NCBI RefSeq assembly: GCF_000373625.1
Contig: NZ_KB891988.1
Coordinates: 904,053-968,052, forward strand
Origin: Streptomyces sp. LaPpAH-108
GTDB lineage: Bacteria > Actinomycetota > Actinomycetes > Streptomycetales > Streptomycetaceae
Reading direction: 5' to 3'
DNA length: 64,000 nucleotides
A model generated the notes under the pieces. That model was given only the letters and a program-made list of their open reading frames with translations. It was not told the origin of the DNA and did not search any database. A program made the position numbers and the translations under genes. Shown here piece after piece: positions 9,052-18,323 of the stretch. The number at the start of each line of letters is the position of its first letter. Positions within the stretch are counted from its first letter, which is position 1.

Positions 9052-9747
9052 ATGGACGACAGTGCCGCCCTGGCCCGCCTCGACCGGCGGCTGACCGAGT
9101 GCCGGGCCTGTCCGCGCCTGGTCGAGTGGCGCGAGGAGGTGGCCCGTACCAAGCGGGCCGCCTTCGTCGACCAGCCGTACTGGGGGCGCCCGGTGCCCGG
9201 CTTCGGACCGGCCGACGCGCGCCTGGCGATCATCGGGCTCGCCCCGGCGGCGCACGGCGGCAACCGCACCGGCCGCATGTTCACCGGCGACCGCTCCGGG
9301 GACGTGCTCTTCCAGGCGCTCTACGACGTGGGGCTCGCCTCGCAGCCGACCTCGGTGAGCGCGGACGACGGCCTGGAGCTGTACGGCGTCCGGGTGACCG
9401 CGCCCGTGCACTGCGCCCCGCCCGCCAACAAGCCCACCCCGGGCGAGCGGGACATGTGCCGTCCCTGGCTGGTCAGCGAACTCGAGCTGCTGCGCCCCAC
9501 GTTGCGGGCGGCCGTCGTCCTCGGCGCCTTCGGCTGGCAGGCGGCGCTGCCCGCCCTCGCGGAGGCGGGCTGGCCCGTACCGCGCCCCCGCCCGGCCTTC
9601 GCCCACGGCACCCGCGTAGCCCTCGGCGACCTGGACCTCTTCGGCTGCTTCCACGTCAGCCAGCGCAACACCTTCACCGGGCGCCTGACGACGGAGATGC
9701 TGCGCGAGGTCCTGAGCACGGCGGCCCACACGGCCGGTCTGCGCTGA
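9052..9747 (+). CDS. family 5 uracil-DNA glycosylase (UdgB-like)
   Basis: The 231-residue enzyme removes uracil and some deaminated purines from DNA, starting base excision repair. It shows the family 5 marks: GLAPAAHGGNRTGRMF as motif A, HVSQRNTFTG as the motif B region, and four cysteines for a 4Fe-4S cluster (CRAC near residues 15-18, then C in APVHCAPP and in DMCRPWL). The ATG at 9052 lies 7 nt after TACGGT (9039-9044), so the transcript is probably leaderless; the GTG at 9043 overlaps that box and is unlikely. Confidence 0.9.
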   Translation: MDDSAALARLDRRLTECRACPRLVEWREEVARTKRAAFVDQPYWGRPVPGFGPADARLAIIGLAPAAHGGNRTGRMFTGDRSGDVLFQALYDVGLASQPTSVSADDGLELYGVRVTAPVHCAPPANKPTPGERDMCRPWLVSELELLRPTLRAAVVLGAFGWQAALPALAEAGWPVPRPRPAFAHGTRVALGDLDLFGCFHVSQRNTFTGRLTTEMLREVLSTAAHTAGLR

Positions 9748-9780
9748 CCGGCCGTCCCTCACCTCAGGGCCACCGGCACC

Positions 9781-10236
9781 TCACGGCCGCCAGACGTACC
9801 GCACGTCCGGCTCCCGCTCCTCGTTCCCGCTGCCGTCGGTGTACTCGACGGCGGTGAAGCCGTGCCGCTCGTAGAAGCGGCGGGCGGGCTTGTTCACCTG
9901 GAACGCCCACAGCGCGAGGCCGCCGGGGGCCCGCTCCTTGGCCAGGGCCACGAACCGGTCCCCGAGACCCCGCCCGCGCCAGGCCGGGTCCAGATAGAGC
10001 TGGGACAGCTGGTCCCCGTGGAGGACCATCATGCCGACGATCCCCGCCTCCGCGTCCTCGGCCACCCAGGTCTCGCGCAGCGGGACGACCACGTCGCGGA
10101 TGTAGGCGCGCACCTCGTCGTCGGAGCGGGGCCGGACGACCGTGGGCAGCGCGGCGGCGAAGGACCGCAGCCAGACGTCGGCGGTGGCGCGGGCGTCCGC
10201 CGCGACCGCCCGGCGCAGCGTCACCGGGTGCGTCAT
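9781..10236 (-). CDS. GNAT family N-acetyltransferase
   Basis: The 151-residue protein has the GNAT acetyl-CoA loop (LYLDPAWRGRGLGDRF, the R/Q-x-x-G-x-G/A motif) and the C-terminal FYERHGF segment. Acceptor unknown. Its ATG overlaps the stop of the RidA gene by one base (TGATG at 10234-10238), so the two are translationally coupled. Confidence 0.9.
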   Translation of the reverse strand: MTHPVTLRRAVAADARATADVWLRSFAAALPTVVRPRSDDEVRAYIRDVVVPLRETWVAEDAEAGIVGMMVLHGDQLSQLYLDPAWRGRGLGDRFVALAKERAPGGLALWAFQVNKPARRFYERHGFTAVEYTDGSGNEEREPDVRYVWRP

Positions 10237-10640
10237 CACCGCTCCGGCACCGTCGCCGTCGCCGTGATCTCCACCAGCTGGCCCGGGTAGCCGAGGCACG
10301 CGACGCCGAGCAGGGTGGAGGAGTGGGGGCCGTCGCTCAGGCCCGAGGTCGCGACCACCTTCCAGACGGCCGCGAGGACCGCCGGGTCGGCGCTCACCAC
10401 GTACACATCGGTGGCCAGCACTTGGCCGAGGTCGCTGCCCACGGCGTGCAGCTGCGCGCGGAGATTGGCGAGGACCTGCTCGGCCTGGCGCACGGGGTCG
10501 CCCGCGCCGACCAGTTCGCCGTGCTCGTCCAGCGGGACCGCGCCCGCGAGGAAGGCGATCCGGGTGCCCGCCTCGACCACGGAGGCGTGGGAGTAGGTGG
10601 GCGGCGGGAAGAGGCCGGGGACGGTCACGCGGCGGATCAT
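10236..10640 (-). CDS. RidA family (YjgF/UK114) protein
   Basis: The 134-residue protein belongs to the RidA superfamily, small trimeric enzymes that hydrolyse reactive enamine/imine intermediates. It has the usual AGAVPLDEHGELVG, QAEQVLANL and LGYPGQLVEI segments. The catalytic Arg of true RidA is not clearly placed (LGVACLGYPG in the loop), so it may be one of the Rid1-7 subgroups with a different role. Coupled to the downstream acetyltransferase. Confidence 0.85.
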   Translation of the reverse strand: MIRRVTVPGLFPPPTYSHASVVEAGTRIAFLAGAVPLDEHGELVGAGDPVRQAEQVLANLRAQLHAVGSDLGQVLATDVYVVSADPAVLAAVWKVVATSGLSDGPHSSTLLGVACLGYPGQLVEITATATVPER

Positions 10641-10838
10641 GGCGGCTCCAGAAGGGGCGGGACGGGTGACCTCCGCATCATTCGCGGGTACGACCGGCCC
10701 CGCACCCGAATTTCGGTGCGCCCGGCCTCCGGCTCCCGTAGCGTCGCCCCGGCCCCCCGGCCCGGCCCCCGTAAGCGTCACCCGAGCTTCCGCATCCCGC
10801 AGCGTCGCCCCCGCCTCCGCCCCCACCCAAGGACCCCC

Positions 10839-11606
10839 ATGCCCGCCCTCTCCGACGCCGGCTTCCTCACCGCGACCGCCGACCGCCTCGCCGCGCTGCC
10901 CACCGTCCGCGCCGTCGCCCTCGGTGGATCGCGGGCCCAGGGCACCCACACCCCCGCCAGCGACTGGGACCTCGCCCTCTACTACCGGGGCGCCTTCGAC
11001 CCCGCTGAGCTGCGCGCCCTCGGCTGGGAGGGTGAGGTGTCCGAGGTGGGCGGCTGGGGCGGCGGGGTGTTCAACGGCGGGGCCTGGCTGACGATCGACG
11101 GACGCCGGGTCGATGTGCACTACCGGGACCTGGACGTCGTGGAGCACGAGCTGGCCGAGGCGGAGGAGGGCCGGTTCCGGGTGGAGCCGCTGCTGTTCCA
11201 CCTCGCGGGCATCCCCACCTATCTGATCGTCGCCGAGCTGGCCGTCAACCAGGTGCTGCGCGGCGACCTCCCCCGCCCCGCCCGTTATCCGGAGGCCCTG
11301 CGCCGCAGCGCCCCGCCCCGCTGGTCCGGCACCGCCCGCGCCACCCTCGGCTACGCCAAGGCGCACCACGCCCCGCACGGCCGCCTCACCGAGGTCGCGG
11401 GCGCCCTCGCCACCGCCGCCGCCCAGACCGCCCACGCCGTGCTCGCGGCACGCGGAGAATGGATCACCAACGAGAAGCGCCTCCTGGAGCGGGCCGGACT
11501 ACGCAGCATGGACACGATCACCGGCACCCTCCGACCCGAGCCGCAGGCCCTGGTCGGCGCCGTGGCACAGGCCGAGGACCTGCTCGGCGCCCGGCTGAAC
11601 GCCTGA
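10839..11606 (+). CDS. nucleotidyltransferase-domain protein
   Basis: The 255-residue protein begins with a polymerase-beta-like nucleotidyltransferase core: ALGGSRAQGTHTPASDWDLALYY gives the GS-x10-DxD metal-binding pattern, with a third Asp in VDVHYRD. The C-terminal half is helical. It resembles aminoglycoside/small-molecule nucleotidyltransferase-like proteins of streptomycetes; the substrate cannot be told and resistance should not be assumed. ATG at 10839 directly precedes the domain. Confidence 0.85.
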   Translation: MPALSDAGFLTATADRLAALPTVRAVALGGSRAQGTHTPASDWDLALYYRGAFDPAELRALGWEGEVSEVGGWGGGVFNGGAWLTIDGRRVDVHYRDLDVVEHELAEAEEGRFRVEPLLFHLAGIPTYLIVAELAVNQVLRGDLPRPARYPEALRRSAPPRWSGTARATLGYAKAHHAPHGRLTEVAGALATAAAQTAHAVLAARGEWITNEKRLLERAGLRSMDTITGTLRPEPQALVGAVAQAEDLLGARLNA

Positions 11607-11761
11607 GGACCCGCTCGGCGCGCACACCTGAACACCCCTTTCATCTCGCCGAAACCCGCCCGTCGCCCCTACGCGACAACGCCCCGTACTGTGGAAGGCG
11701 GCACCAGCCCGGCCACCGTCGTCCGAAGGCACGCCCCCGCCCTCGTACGAACAGGAGCCCC

Positions 11762-13609
11762 GTGTCGCGCCCCGCCGCCCGGTCACTGCCGCCTTGGCTC
11801 GCCCACGCCTTCCGCGCCCAGCGCGGGCCCGTCCCCTGGAGCGCGGTCGCCCGTGGCGCACTCGCCGCCGGACCGCTGCTGCTCGCGGGCGTACTGGCCG
11901 GATACGTCGCGGACGGCGTCCTCGCCGCCACCGGCGCGATGCTCGCCGGGATCAACGACCGCCCCGGCGGCCGTCGCCTCTCCGTCCGCAGCCTCGCCAC
12001 CCCCGCCCTCGCGGGCGGCCTCGGCCTGCTCGTCGGCACCGGCGCGGGCGAACATCTGCCCGCCGTACCGCTGACGCTCGTGCTCGCCCTGCTCGGGCTG
12101 GTCGCCGGATCGCTCAGCGCGGTCGGGCCGCTGGCCTCCGCCTCCGCCACCCAACTGCTCGTCACCGCCGCCATCGGCGCCGGAATGCCGAGCCCCGAGA
12201 GCGGCTGGCAGCGCGCCCTCGCCTTCCTCGCCGGAGCGGCCTGGCTGCTCCTGCTGCGCGTCGCCCTGCCCACCCCGGGCTCGCTCGTCTCCGACCTGCG
12301 GTTCGAGGGCGAACGGACCGCGGTCGCGGCGGTGTACGACGCGATCGCCGACCTGCTCGACGCCGTCGGCGGACCCGACGCCACCGCCCGCCGGGCCGCG
12401 CTCACCGCCGCCCTCGACCGCGCCCAGGACGCCCTGGCCGGACCCCGGCTGCGCCGCTACGCCACCCTGGCCCCGGAACGACGGCTGCACGCGCAGTACG
12501 TCGCCGCGCTCCCGCTCGCCGAGGCCGCCACCGCACTCGCCTGGACCGGCGACCCCCTGACGGCGCGGGCCTCGGCCGGACCCCGGCGGCTCGCCGCCGC
12601 CGTACGCGGCAACACCGGCACCGGACCGCTGCCCGCCCCGGCCCGCACCACCCCGGCCCTGCGCGCCCTGGACGACGCGCTGCTGCACGCCGCCGAGGCG
12701 TTCGACCGCGCCGACGGCGGCCCCCACCGGCTGCTCGTGCGCCCGTGGGCGGTCCGGCGCGCGCTGCGGGCCGCGTTCGGCACCGGGGGCCGCGAGTACG
12801 GGCTGCGCGTGGCCCTCTCCTTCGGCGCCGCGGCGGGGATCGCCCAGGCCCTGCACCAGACCGGCTGGTACGGCAGGCACCAGCACTGGTACTGGCTGCC
12901 CGTCACCGCCGTCTTCCTCGTCAAGCCCGACCTCGGCCCGCTTGCCTCCCGGGTGCTGTGCCGGGCCGCGGGCACCGTGCTCGGCGCGCTGGTCTTCGCC
13001 GGGTTCGCCGCGGTGCTGCCCAGGCCCCTCGGGCTGATCGCCCTGGTCGCGGTGTGCGGGGCGCTGCTGCCCGTCTCCACCCGGCACTTCGCCGCGCTGA
13101 CCGCCGTCGTCACCGTGCTCGTGCTCGCCCTGATCATGATCGGCGGCGAACCGCAGGCCGGCGTCAGCCGGATCGCCGAGACCATGCTGGCCTGCGCCCT
13201 CGTGCTGATCGTCGGGCATCTGCCGATGCCGGGGAAGCGCGGCGCGGGCGTACGGGCGCGGCTCGCCGCCGCAGGCGCCGCCGCGCACGCCTACCTCGCG
13301 CATGTCATGGCCGAGTCCGGCGACCGCGCCGAACGCTGGGCGCTGCGCCGCGAGGCGTACCGCACGCTCGCCGAGGCCCACACCGCCATGGCGGTCGCCG
13401 CCGCCGAACTGCCCGCCCTCGCCCGGCACACCCGCGACACCGGCGCGGTGGCCACCGCCCTGGAACGGCTCGTGGACACCACCACCGCCTGCGCGGTCCA
13501 CCTGGACGACACCGGCCGCCTCACCCCGCGTCACACCGACCGGCTCCAGGAGGCCCTGCGCGAGCTGGAGAGCGGCCGTCGGGACTGGCGGGTGCTCCCG
13601 GCCGCCTGA
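11762..13609 (+). CDS. FUSC family inner-membrane protein
   Basis: The 615-residue protein has two hydrophobic blocks (about residues 25-170 and 340-500) separated by a soluble stretch, and the conserved WYWLPVTAVFLVKPDLG segment of the fusaric-acid-resistance (FUSC/aromatic acid exporter) family. Members export aromatic acids or other organic compounds. GTG at 11762 precedes the SRPAARSLPPWL start; an upstream in-frame extension is low complexity. It is followed by a DUF899 gene about 115 bp later. Confidence 0.85.
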   Translation: MSRPAARSLPPWLAHAFRAQRGPVPWSAVARGALAAGPLLLAGVLAGYVADGVLAATGAMLAGINDRPGGRRLSVRSLATPALAGGLGLLVGTGAGEHLPAVPLTLVLALLGLVAGSLSAVGPLASASATQLLVTAAIGAGMPSPESGWQRALAFLAGAAWLLLLRVALPTPGSLVSDLRFEGERTAVAAVYDAIADLLDAVGGPDATARRAALTAALDRAQDALAGPRLRRYATLAPERRLHAQYVAALPLAEAATALAWTGDPLTARASAGPRRLAAAVRGNTGTGPLPAPARTTPALRALDDALLHAAEAFDRADGGPHRLLVRPWAVRRALRAAFGTGGREYGLRVALSFGAAAGIAQALHQTGWYGRHQHWYWLPVTAVFLVKPDLGPLASRVLCRAAGTVLGALVFAGFAAVLPRPLGLIALVAVCGALLPVSTRHFAALTAVVTVLVLALIMIGGEPQAGVSRIAETMLACALVLIVGHLPMPGKRGAGVRARLAAAGAAAHAYLAHVMAESGDRAERWALRREAYRTLAEAHTAMAVAAAELPALARHTRDTGAVATALERLVDTTTACAVHLDDTGRLTPRHTDRLQEALRELESGRRDWRVLPAA

Positions 13610-13725
13610 CCCGCCCGCATCCGGGCGCCGGGACATCGCCGAAGAAATCCCGGCGCCCCGCGATGAGTTCCGCCTCCGCCCGCGGTCAGCACCACGACAC
13701 GACCGTCGGACAGGCAGGAGAGCCC

Positions 13726-14349
13726 ATGTCGCTTCCGGAGATCGTCACGCGTGCGCAGTGGCGCGTGGCGCGCGAGGAGTTACGGCGCAAGGAGGAGGCG
13801 GTCGCCCGGGCCCGGGAGACGCTGGGTGCCGAGCGGCGGCGGCTGCCCGTGGTGGAGGTCGACCCGGAGTACGTCTTCGAGGGCGGCGACGGCAAGGCCA
13901 CCCTGCTCGACCTCTTCGACGGGCACGCCCAACTCGTCGTCCACCACTTCATGTTCGCCCCGGAGTGGACGGAGGGCTGTCCCTGCTGCGCCGCCTTCCT
14001 GGACCAGCTGGGCCAGCTCGACCGGCTGCGCGCCCGCGACACCGCGTTCGCGGCGGTCTCCCGCGCGCCGTTCACCCGCATCCTGCCGTTCAAGGCGCGG
14101 ATGGGCTGGGCGGTGCCCTGGTACTCCTCGTGCCACAGCGACTTCAACCGCGACTTCGAGGCGACCGTGGAACGCGCGGGCCGCCCGGTCGAACGCCCCG
14201 GCCTCAGCTGCTTCCTGCGCGACCGCGACCGGGTCTTCCACACCTACTCGGTCCACGACGACGCCACCCTAAACGCGCTCGGCGCCGTACCCGGCCTGCT
14301 CGACCTGACCATGCTCGGCGGCCACCCGAACGGTGGCGAAGCGCACTGA
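13726..14349 (+). CDS. DUF899 thioredoxin-like protein
   Basis: The 207-residue protein is a DUF899 member: a thioredoxin-like fold with the LFDGHAQLVVHHFMF and EGCPCCAAFLDQL segments and a conserved FHTYSVH near the C-terminus. The vicinal C-P-C-C replaces a classic CxxC. Function unknown. The ATG at 13726 has GCAGGAGA just upstream. Confidence 0.85.
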   Translation: MSLPEIVTRAQWRVAREELRRKEEAVARARETLGAERRRLPVVEVDPEYVFEGGDGKATLLDLFDGHAQLVVHHFMFAPEWTEGCPCCAAFLDQLGQLDRLRARDTAFAAVSRAPFTRILPFKARMGWAVPWYSSCHSDFNRDFEATVERAGRPVERPGLSCFLRDRDRVFHTYSVHDDATLNALGAVPGLLDLTMLGGHPNGGEAH

Positions 14350-14448
14350 CCCGGTGTCGGCAATGTCTCAGTCCCGTCACCGGCCGAGGCGATCACCCCC
14401 TCCGCAGCGTTCACTTCCATGAAGTACGACGTCTTCTGGAGGTGCGAG

Positions 14449-14625
14449 ATGGTGAACGGGCGAACCGAGCTCGGGCGCTTTCCCGCCGGTGGACCGCGCG
14501 GATCATGGCCGGCGGAGGAGTTCGCGCACGCGCGACGCCTCGAAGGGCTGCCCGCGGAGGTCGTGATGGACCTGGCCACGGACACCTTCCTGGTGATCCT
14601 GCGGGGGCCGGAGGGCGCCGACTGA
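14449..14625 (+). CDS. small conserved-looking hypothetical protein
   Basis: The 58-residue protein (RTELGRFPAGGPRGSW..., ending in VVMDLATDTFLVIL) is not assigned to a family by me. The ATG at 14449 has a near-perfect site (TGGAGGTGCGAG) in front; the ATG at 14419 would add ten residues but lacks one. It stands alone between the DUF899 gene and the convergent ABC exporter. Confidence 0.6.
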   Translation: MVNGRTELGRFPAGGPRGSWPAEEFAHARRLEGLPAEVVMDLATDTFLVILRGPEGAD

Positions 14626-14668
14626 GACGGGCGGGCGGGCTCACGCGGACCTTGGGGCCGGGCCCGGC

Positions 14669-16612
14669 TCACGCGGACCTGGGCGTCGGCACCGCCCCCG
14701 TGAACTGCTCCGCCTGGAGCGCGTACAGCTCCGCGTACACCCCGCCCCCGGCCAGCAGCTCCTCCGGCGTGCCGGACTCCACGAGCCGCCCGCGCTCCAG
14801 CACATGCACCAGATCGGCATGGCGTACGGAGGCCAGCCGGTGGGTGATCAGGACGACGGTCTGCCCGCTGCCCGCCAGCGCCCGGATCTTCTCGAACACC
14901 GCCAGCTCGGCCCGCGCGTCCAGCGCCGCCGTCGGCTCGTCCACGATCAGGATGTCCCCGCGCCGGTAGGCGGCCCGCGCGATCCCGAGCCGCTGCCACT
15001 GGCCGCCGGACAGCTCGTGGCCGCCGCTGAAATTGCGGGCCAGCAGGGTGTCCAGGCCGTTCGGGAGCGCGGCCACCACCTCCTCGGCGCCCGCCTCGGC
15101 CACCGACGCGTCCAGCCGCTCCTCGGTCATGGGCACGGAGGACCGGCCGACGGCCACGTTCACCTTCGCGGTGAACGGCCAGCGCTTGAAGTCCTGGGCC
15201 ACCATCGCGACCCGCTCGGCGAGCGCCCGCCGGTCGGCCCGCGCCGCGTCGACACCGTCCCACAGGATGCGGCCCCGGTCCGGGTTGTACAGCCCCGCCA
15301 GCAGCTTGACCAGGGTGGTCTTGCCCGAGCCGTTCTCCCCGACCAGCGCGATGATCCGGCCCGTCGGCAGGCTCAGGGTCACGCCGTCGAGGGCCGGACG
15401 GGAGCCCTCGCCCGGATAGCTGAAGGTGACGTCCTCGAACCGGATCTCCTTCGGCTCCTCGGGCAGTTCCTCCCCGCCGACCGGGATCGCCCGCTCGGCC
15501 GCCTCCACGTACAGCCGCTCCAGATCGCCCACGAACAGGGCCTCCTCGTGCAGCTGGTTGATCTCCAGCACCAGCGTGTCCAGGCTCGCCGCCCCGGTCC
15601 GGATCGCGATCACCGCCGTACCCGCCACCGACAGCGCCATCGCGCCCGCCACCAGCAGCGCGCCGAGCGTGGCGTACGTGGCGAGCGTCGCGAGACCGGT
15701 CCAGGCGGCGGCCACCAGGCCGGTGCGCGCGGCCAGCCGCGACAGCCGGGCCTGCTCCGCCTCCGCCGTCTCCGACATCGACCGGTAGTGCCGCAGCAGG
15801 AACGGCCCGACCCCGTGCACCCGGATCTCCGGCGCCGCGCCCGGCTCGGTGAGCAGACTGCCGATGAGCTGGCCCGCCCGGGCGTGCTGCACCCAGATGT
15901 GGAACGACTCGTAGCGCCGCCGCGCGATGGTCAGGGAACTCCAGGCGCTCGGCAGCGTCATGGTGACCAGCAGCGGCAGCAGCGCCGGATGCAGCACGGT
16001 CAGCACACCGGCGGCGGCGATCAGCGAGATCATCGCGTTGATCACCCGGGCGCTGTACGAGATCATGTGCCGGGCCGAGCGGGCGCCGTACTGCGCGGTG
16101 TCCAGCAGCTTGTGGAAGGCGTGGTCCTCGATCGCGGCCAGCTCCACATCGGCCGCCCGCTCCAGATACAGCTCGGTCGCCACCCGCTCCACCTTGGGCT
16201 CCAGGCGCCCGGTGGCGTAGGTGGAGGCGGCCCGCAGCAGCGCGGCGACCAGCATCATGGCGGCCATCACGGCCAGGGCGGGGGCCGCGGAGCGCAGCCG
16301 CTCCTCGATGTCCGGGCCACTGAGCAGGCTGCCGAGCGCGCTGTTCACGGCCAGCAGACTCACCGCCTGCGCCACACCCCGGCCCACCTCGGCGGCCAGC
16401 ACGGTCCGCGCGGCCCCCGGGTCGGCGCGCCGCGCCAGCCGCAGACTGGACCCCAGCATCCCCGGCAGCCGCCGCACCATCGCCCGGAAGCTCAGCTCCA
16501 GGAACGCCTGCGAGTGCTCGTTCCACCCCATGTCGTACCGGAGCGGCCCGCCGAACAGCAGCCGCTCCGACTCCGACACCTCGCTCTCTTCCCGCCCCCG
16601 CCTCCGCCCCAC
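14669..16612 (-). CDS. ABC transporter, fused permease-ATPase (exporter type)
   Basis: The 647-residue half-transporter has a transmembrane region (about residues 70-335, six helices) and a C-terminal ATPase with Walker A GENGSGKT (425-432), signature LSGGQ (534-538) and Walker B ILIVDEPT (554-561). Such proteins work as dimers exporting lipids, peptides or drugs. The ATPase D-loop and H-loop (ITHRL) are intact. The ATG at 16612 is the longest start; a GTG eleven codons in (VSESERLL) is also possible. Substrate unknown. Confidence 0.9.
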   Translation of the reverse strand: MGRRRGREESEVSESERLLFGGPLRYDMGWNEHSQAFLELSFRAMVRRLPGMLGSSLRLARRADPGAARTVLAAEVGRGVAQAVSLLAVNSALGSLLSGPDIEERLRSAAPALAVMAAMMLVAALLRAASTYATGRLEPKVERVATELYLERAADVELAAIEDHAFHKLLDTAQYGARSARHMISYSARVINAMISLIAAAGVLTVLHPALLPLLVTMTLPSAWSSLTIARRRYESFHIWVQHARAGQLIGSLLTEPGAAPEIRVHGVGPFLLRHYRSMSETAEAEQARLSRLAARTGLVAAAWTGLATLATYATLGALLVAGAMALSVAGTAVIAIRTGAASLDTLVLEINQLHEEALFVGDLERLYVEAAERAIPVGGEELPEEPKEIRFEDVTFSYPGEGSRPALDGVTLSLPTGRIIALVGENGSGKTTLVKLLAGLYNPDRGRILWDGVDAARADRRALAERVAMVAQDFKRWPFTAKVNVAVGRSSVPMTEERLDASVAEAGAEEVVAALPNGLDTLLARNFSGGHELSGGQWQRLGIARAAYRRGDILIVDEPTAALDARAELAVFEKIRALAGSGQTVVLITHRLASVRHADLVHVLERGRLVESGTPEELLAGGGVYAELYALQAEQFTGAVPTPRSA

Positions 16613-16683
16613 CCGGAACCTCCCGACGCCATGACCGAACGGCCACTATCCCGGCACGACGACGGCGCGGGCAGGGCGCGAGC

Positions 16684-16709
16684 GGGGGTGCGGGGGGCGC
16701 GGGGGGAGT
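16684..16709 (+). other. G-run tract with quadruplex potential
   Basis: Runs of five, six and six G separated by three-base spacers lie at 16684-16709, 70 bp upstream of the ABC exporter start, on the strand opposite to its coding strand. The 210-bp gap holds no gene that I can see. Confidence 0.4.
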
Positions 16710-16821
16710 GCGGTGCGCGGAGGAACGGGGCCTTCCGGGGCGAGCCCGCGCATGCACGGGCGCGACGAGGTCATGACGGGCGCATGGTGGTGTGGAGGTC
16801 GGCCCGGTCAGGCCCCTCGGA

Positions 16822-17241
16822 TCAGGCCGACAGCGGGCGGGACCAGTCCGGGGTCGTGCCCGTCGCCCGGCACAGGGCGAGGTACAGGGGGATCGGCGGG
16901 GTGTAGGGGATCGTGCCCTCGGGGCGGTGGAGCAGCCGGGCGGTGGTGGGGAGGGCGGCGCCGGTGGCGTAGTGGGCCGGGGCGGGCCAGGACAGGGCGT
17001 AGTCGGAGTCGGCGGGGACGATCCACCACCAGTGCGTGCCGTCGGCGTACACGCACCCCACGCGCGGCAGCCGGGCCAGGAGCAGCGCGCCCAGCCGGTC
17101 CGGGACCGCCACGGCGTCCATGCCGAGCGGGGTCGTCATGCCCTCGGGGAGAACGGGCCGACCGGTCGGTACGGGCAGGTGACGACGACGCCCCAGCCTG
17201 ACGAGCGTGTCGAGCCCCAGCGGCTGCCCGGCGCCCGTCAC
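16822..17241 (-). CDS. conserved hypothetical protein linked to WhiJ-type module
   Basis: The 139-residue protein (LDTLVRLGRRRHLPVPTG..., THWWWIVPADSDYALSW) has no family I can name. The GTG at 17241 overlaps the stop of the ATP-binding gene in a GTGA junction (17238-17241), so it is translationally coupled; the ATG at 17301 would overlap that gene by 64 bp and is less likely. The pairing suggests it acts with the anti-sigma-like kinase-fold protein. Confidence 0.7.
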   Translation of the reverse strand: MTGAGQPLGLDTLVRLGRRRHLPVPTGRPVLPEGMTTPLGMDAVAVPDRLGALLLARLPRVGCVYADGTHWWWIVPADSDYALSWPAPAHYATGAALPTTARLLHRPEGTIPYTPPIPLYLALCRATGTTPDWSRPLSA

Positions 17242-18059
17242 GGGACGGCCCACGGCTGGGTGCGCCCGTGCGGGACCGCGCCACGACGCGGCCCGGCCCA
17301 CTGGGCCGGAACCGTCTCGTCGCTGCGGACGGCGGGCCCGGCGGGTTCGTCCTCACCCGGCAGGGGCGAGGGGTCCGGCTTGGGGCGTACACCCCAGCCG
17401 AGGTCGGCGCGGGGGTCGCGGGCGGGCGTGTGCTCCCGGGTTCCGGCGGGGGCGTCGGCGATGCCGTCGGCCATGGCGTCGGCGTCGTCCGCCGCGCCGT
17501 AGGCCGCGAACAGCTCGTCGGCCGTGCCGTACTCCGTGCCGTGGGCCTCCTCGGGCGCGGACTCCTCTGCGTCGCCCTCGCGGGGCAGCTCGGCCCACAC
17601 CAGGAGGCCGGGCCCGTGCTGCTGGGCGCCCCAGGCCCGGCACAGCGCGTCCACGAGAAGCAACCCCCTCCCGTGCTCCTCGTCGGGCCGCTGCTGTGCC
17701 GGGCGGGGATCACCGGGCGCGCATCCCTCGTCGCGCACGGCTATGCGCACCACGTCGTCGTGGTCGTGCAGCTCGCACACGACCTGACTGCTCGCGGTGT
17801 GCATGATCGCGTTGGTGACCAGCTCGGACACCACCAGGGCTGCGCTGTCACACGTGTCCGCGCACACCGACCAGCCGTCCAGCCGGGCGCGCGTCACGCG
17901 TCTGGCCTCGGCGGGCGAACCCGGATGTGCGGCCAGCTCGAAGCGGAACCGTCGCTTGGTGGCGCCCCTGACCGGGGCTTCTCCGGTGGCGACACCGAGA
18001 CCGGGCCGGTCTGCGGCGGAGTCTGTTCCTAAGGGCGCGGACGGAATCACGCTTGCCAC
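17238..18059 (-). CDS. ATP-binding (HATPase_c) anti-sigma-factor-like protein
   Basis: The 273-residue protein has a GHKL ATPase domain (about residues 30-150) with the N-box ELVTNAIMHT, G1 box VRDEG and a GRGLLLVDAL G2 segment, as in RsbW/SpoIIAB-like anti-sigma factors but without a histidine kinase dimerisation part. The C-terminal half is acidic and disordered. GTG at 18059 has GGGGAGA just upstream; a TTG at 18086 is less likely. It is divergent from a WhiJ-like regulator and DUF397 gene, the known streptomycete module in which these three types occur together. Confidence 0.85.
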   Translation of the reverse strand: MASVIPSAPLGTDSAADRPGLGVATGEAPVRGATKRRFRFELAAHPGSPAEARRVTRARLDGWSVCADTCDSAALVVSELVTNAIMHTASSQVVCELHDHDDVVRIAVRDEGCAPGDPRPAQQRPDEEHGRGLLLVDALCRAWGAQQHGPGLLVWAELPREGDAEESAPEEAHGTEYGTADELFAAYGAADDADAMADGIADAPAGTREHTPARDPRADLGWGVRPKPDPSPLPGEDEPAGPAVRSDETVPAQWAGPRRGAVPHGRTQPWAVP

Positions 18060-18323
18060 TATCTCCCCGCCGTGAACACTTGGCAAGTGTCACTCTGAAA
18101 AATGCAGAGTGCTGTGTGACGCGGTGAAGCGCCGTGGCACACTGCTCGCAACAGCACGTCGCGCGGCGCCAATTGGGACCGTCGTCGATCCGGCCGGATC
18201 CACGCACGCTCTTCGAACGGCGCCGCAGGGCTGTCGGGACGCGAAGCTGCCGGGACACCGTGCCCGGCGTCCCGGCGCTGTCGCGATTCTTTGCCGGAGC
18301 GGGATGTCAGTCGGAGGTGGCAC
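18060..18323. promoter_or_regulatory. divergent control region of the WhiJ-like module with two palindromes
   Basis: Two adjacent perfect inverted repeats lie here: ACACTTG-G-CAAGTGT at 18076-18090 and CACTCTG-N7-CAGAGTG at 18091-18111. They sit 17-52 bp upstream of the ATP-binding gene's GTG, where its core promoter should be, and over 200 bp from the regulator's start. They are good candidates for regulator binding sites. Confidence 0.6.

Noticed and set aside
10839..11606. Aminoglycoside resistance gene
   Set aside because: The nucleotidyltransferase fold is clear, but nothing in the sequence fixes an antibiotic substrate.
11794..14349. Single 851-codon frame running through the FUSC gene into the DUF899 gene
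   Set aside because: Only the last 207 codons are real; the rest is an out-of-frame shadow of the FUSC gene.
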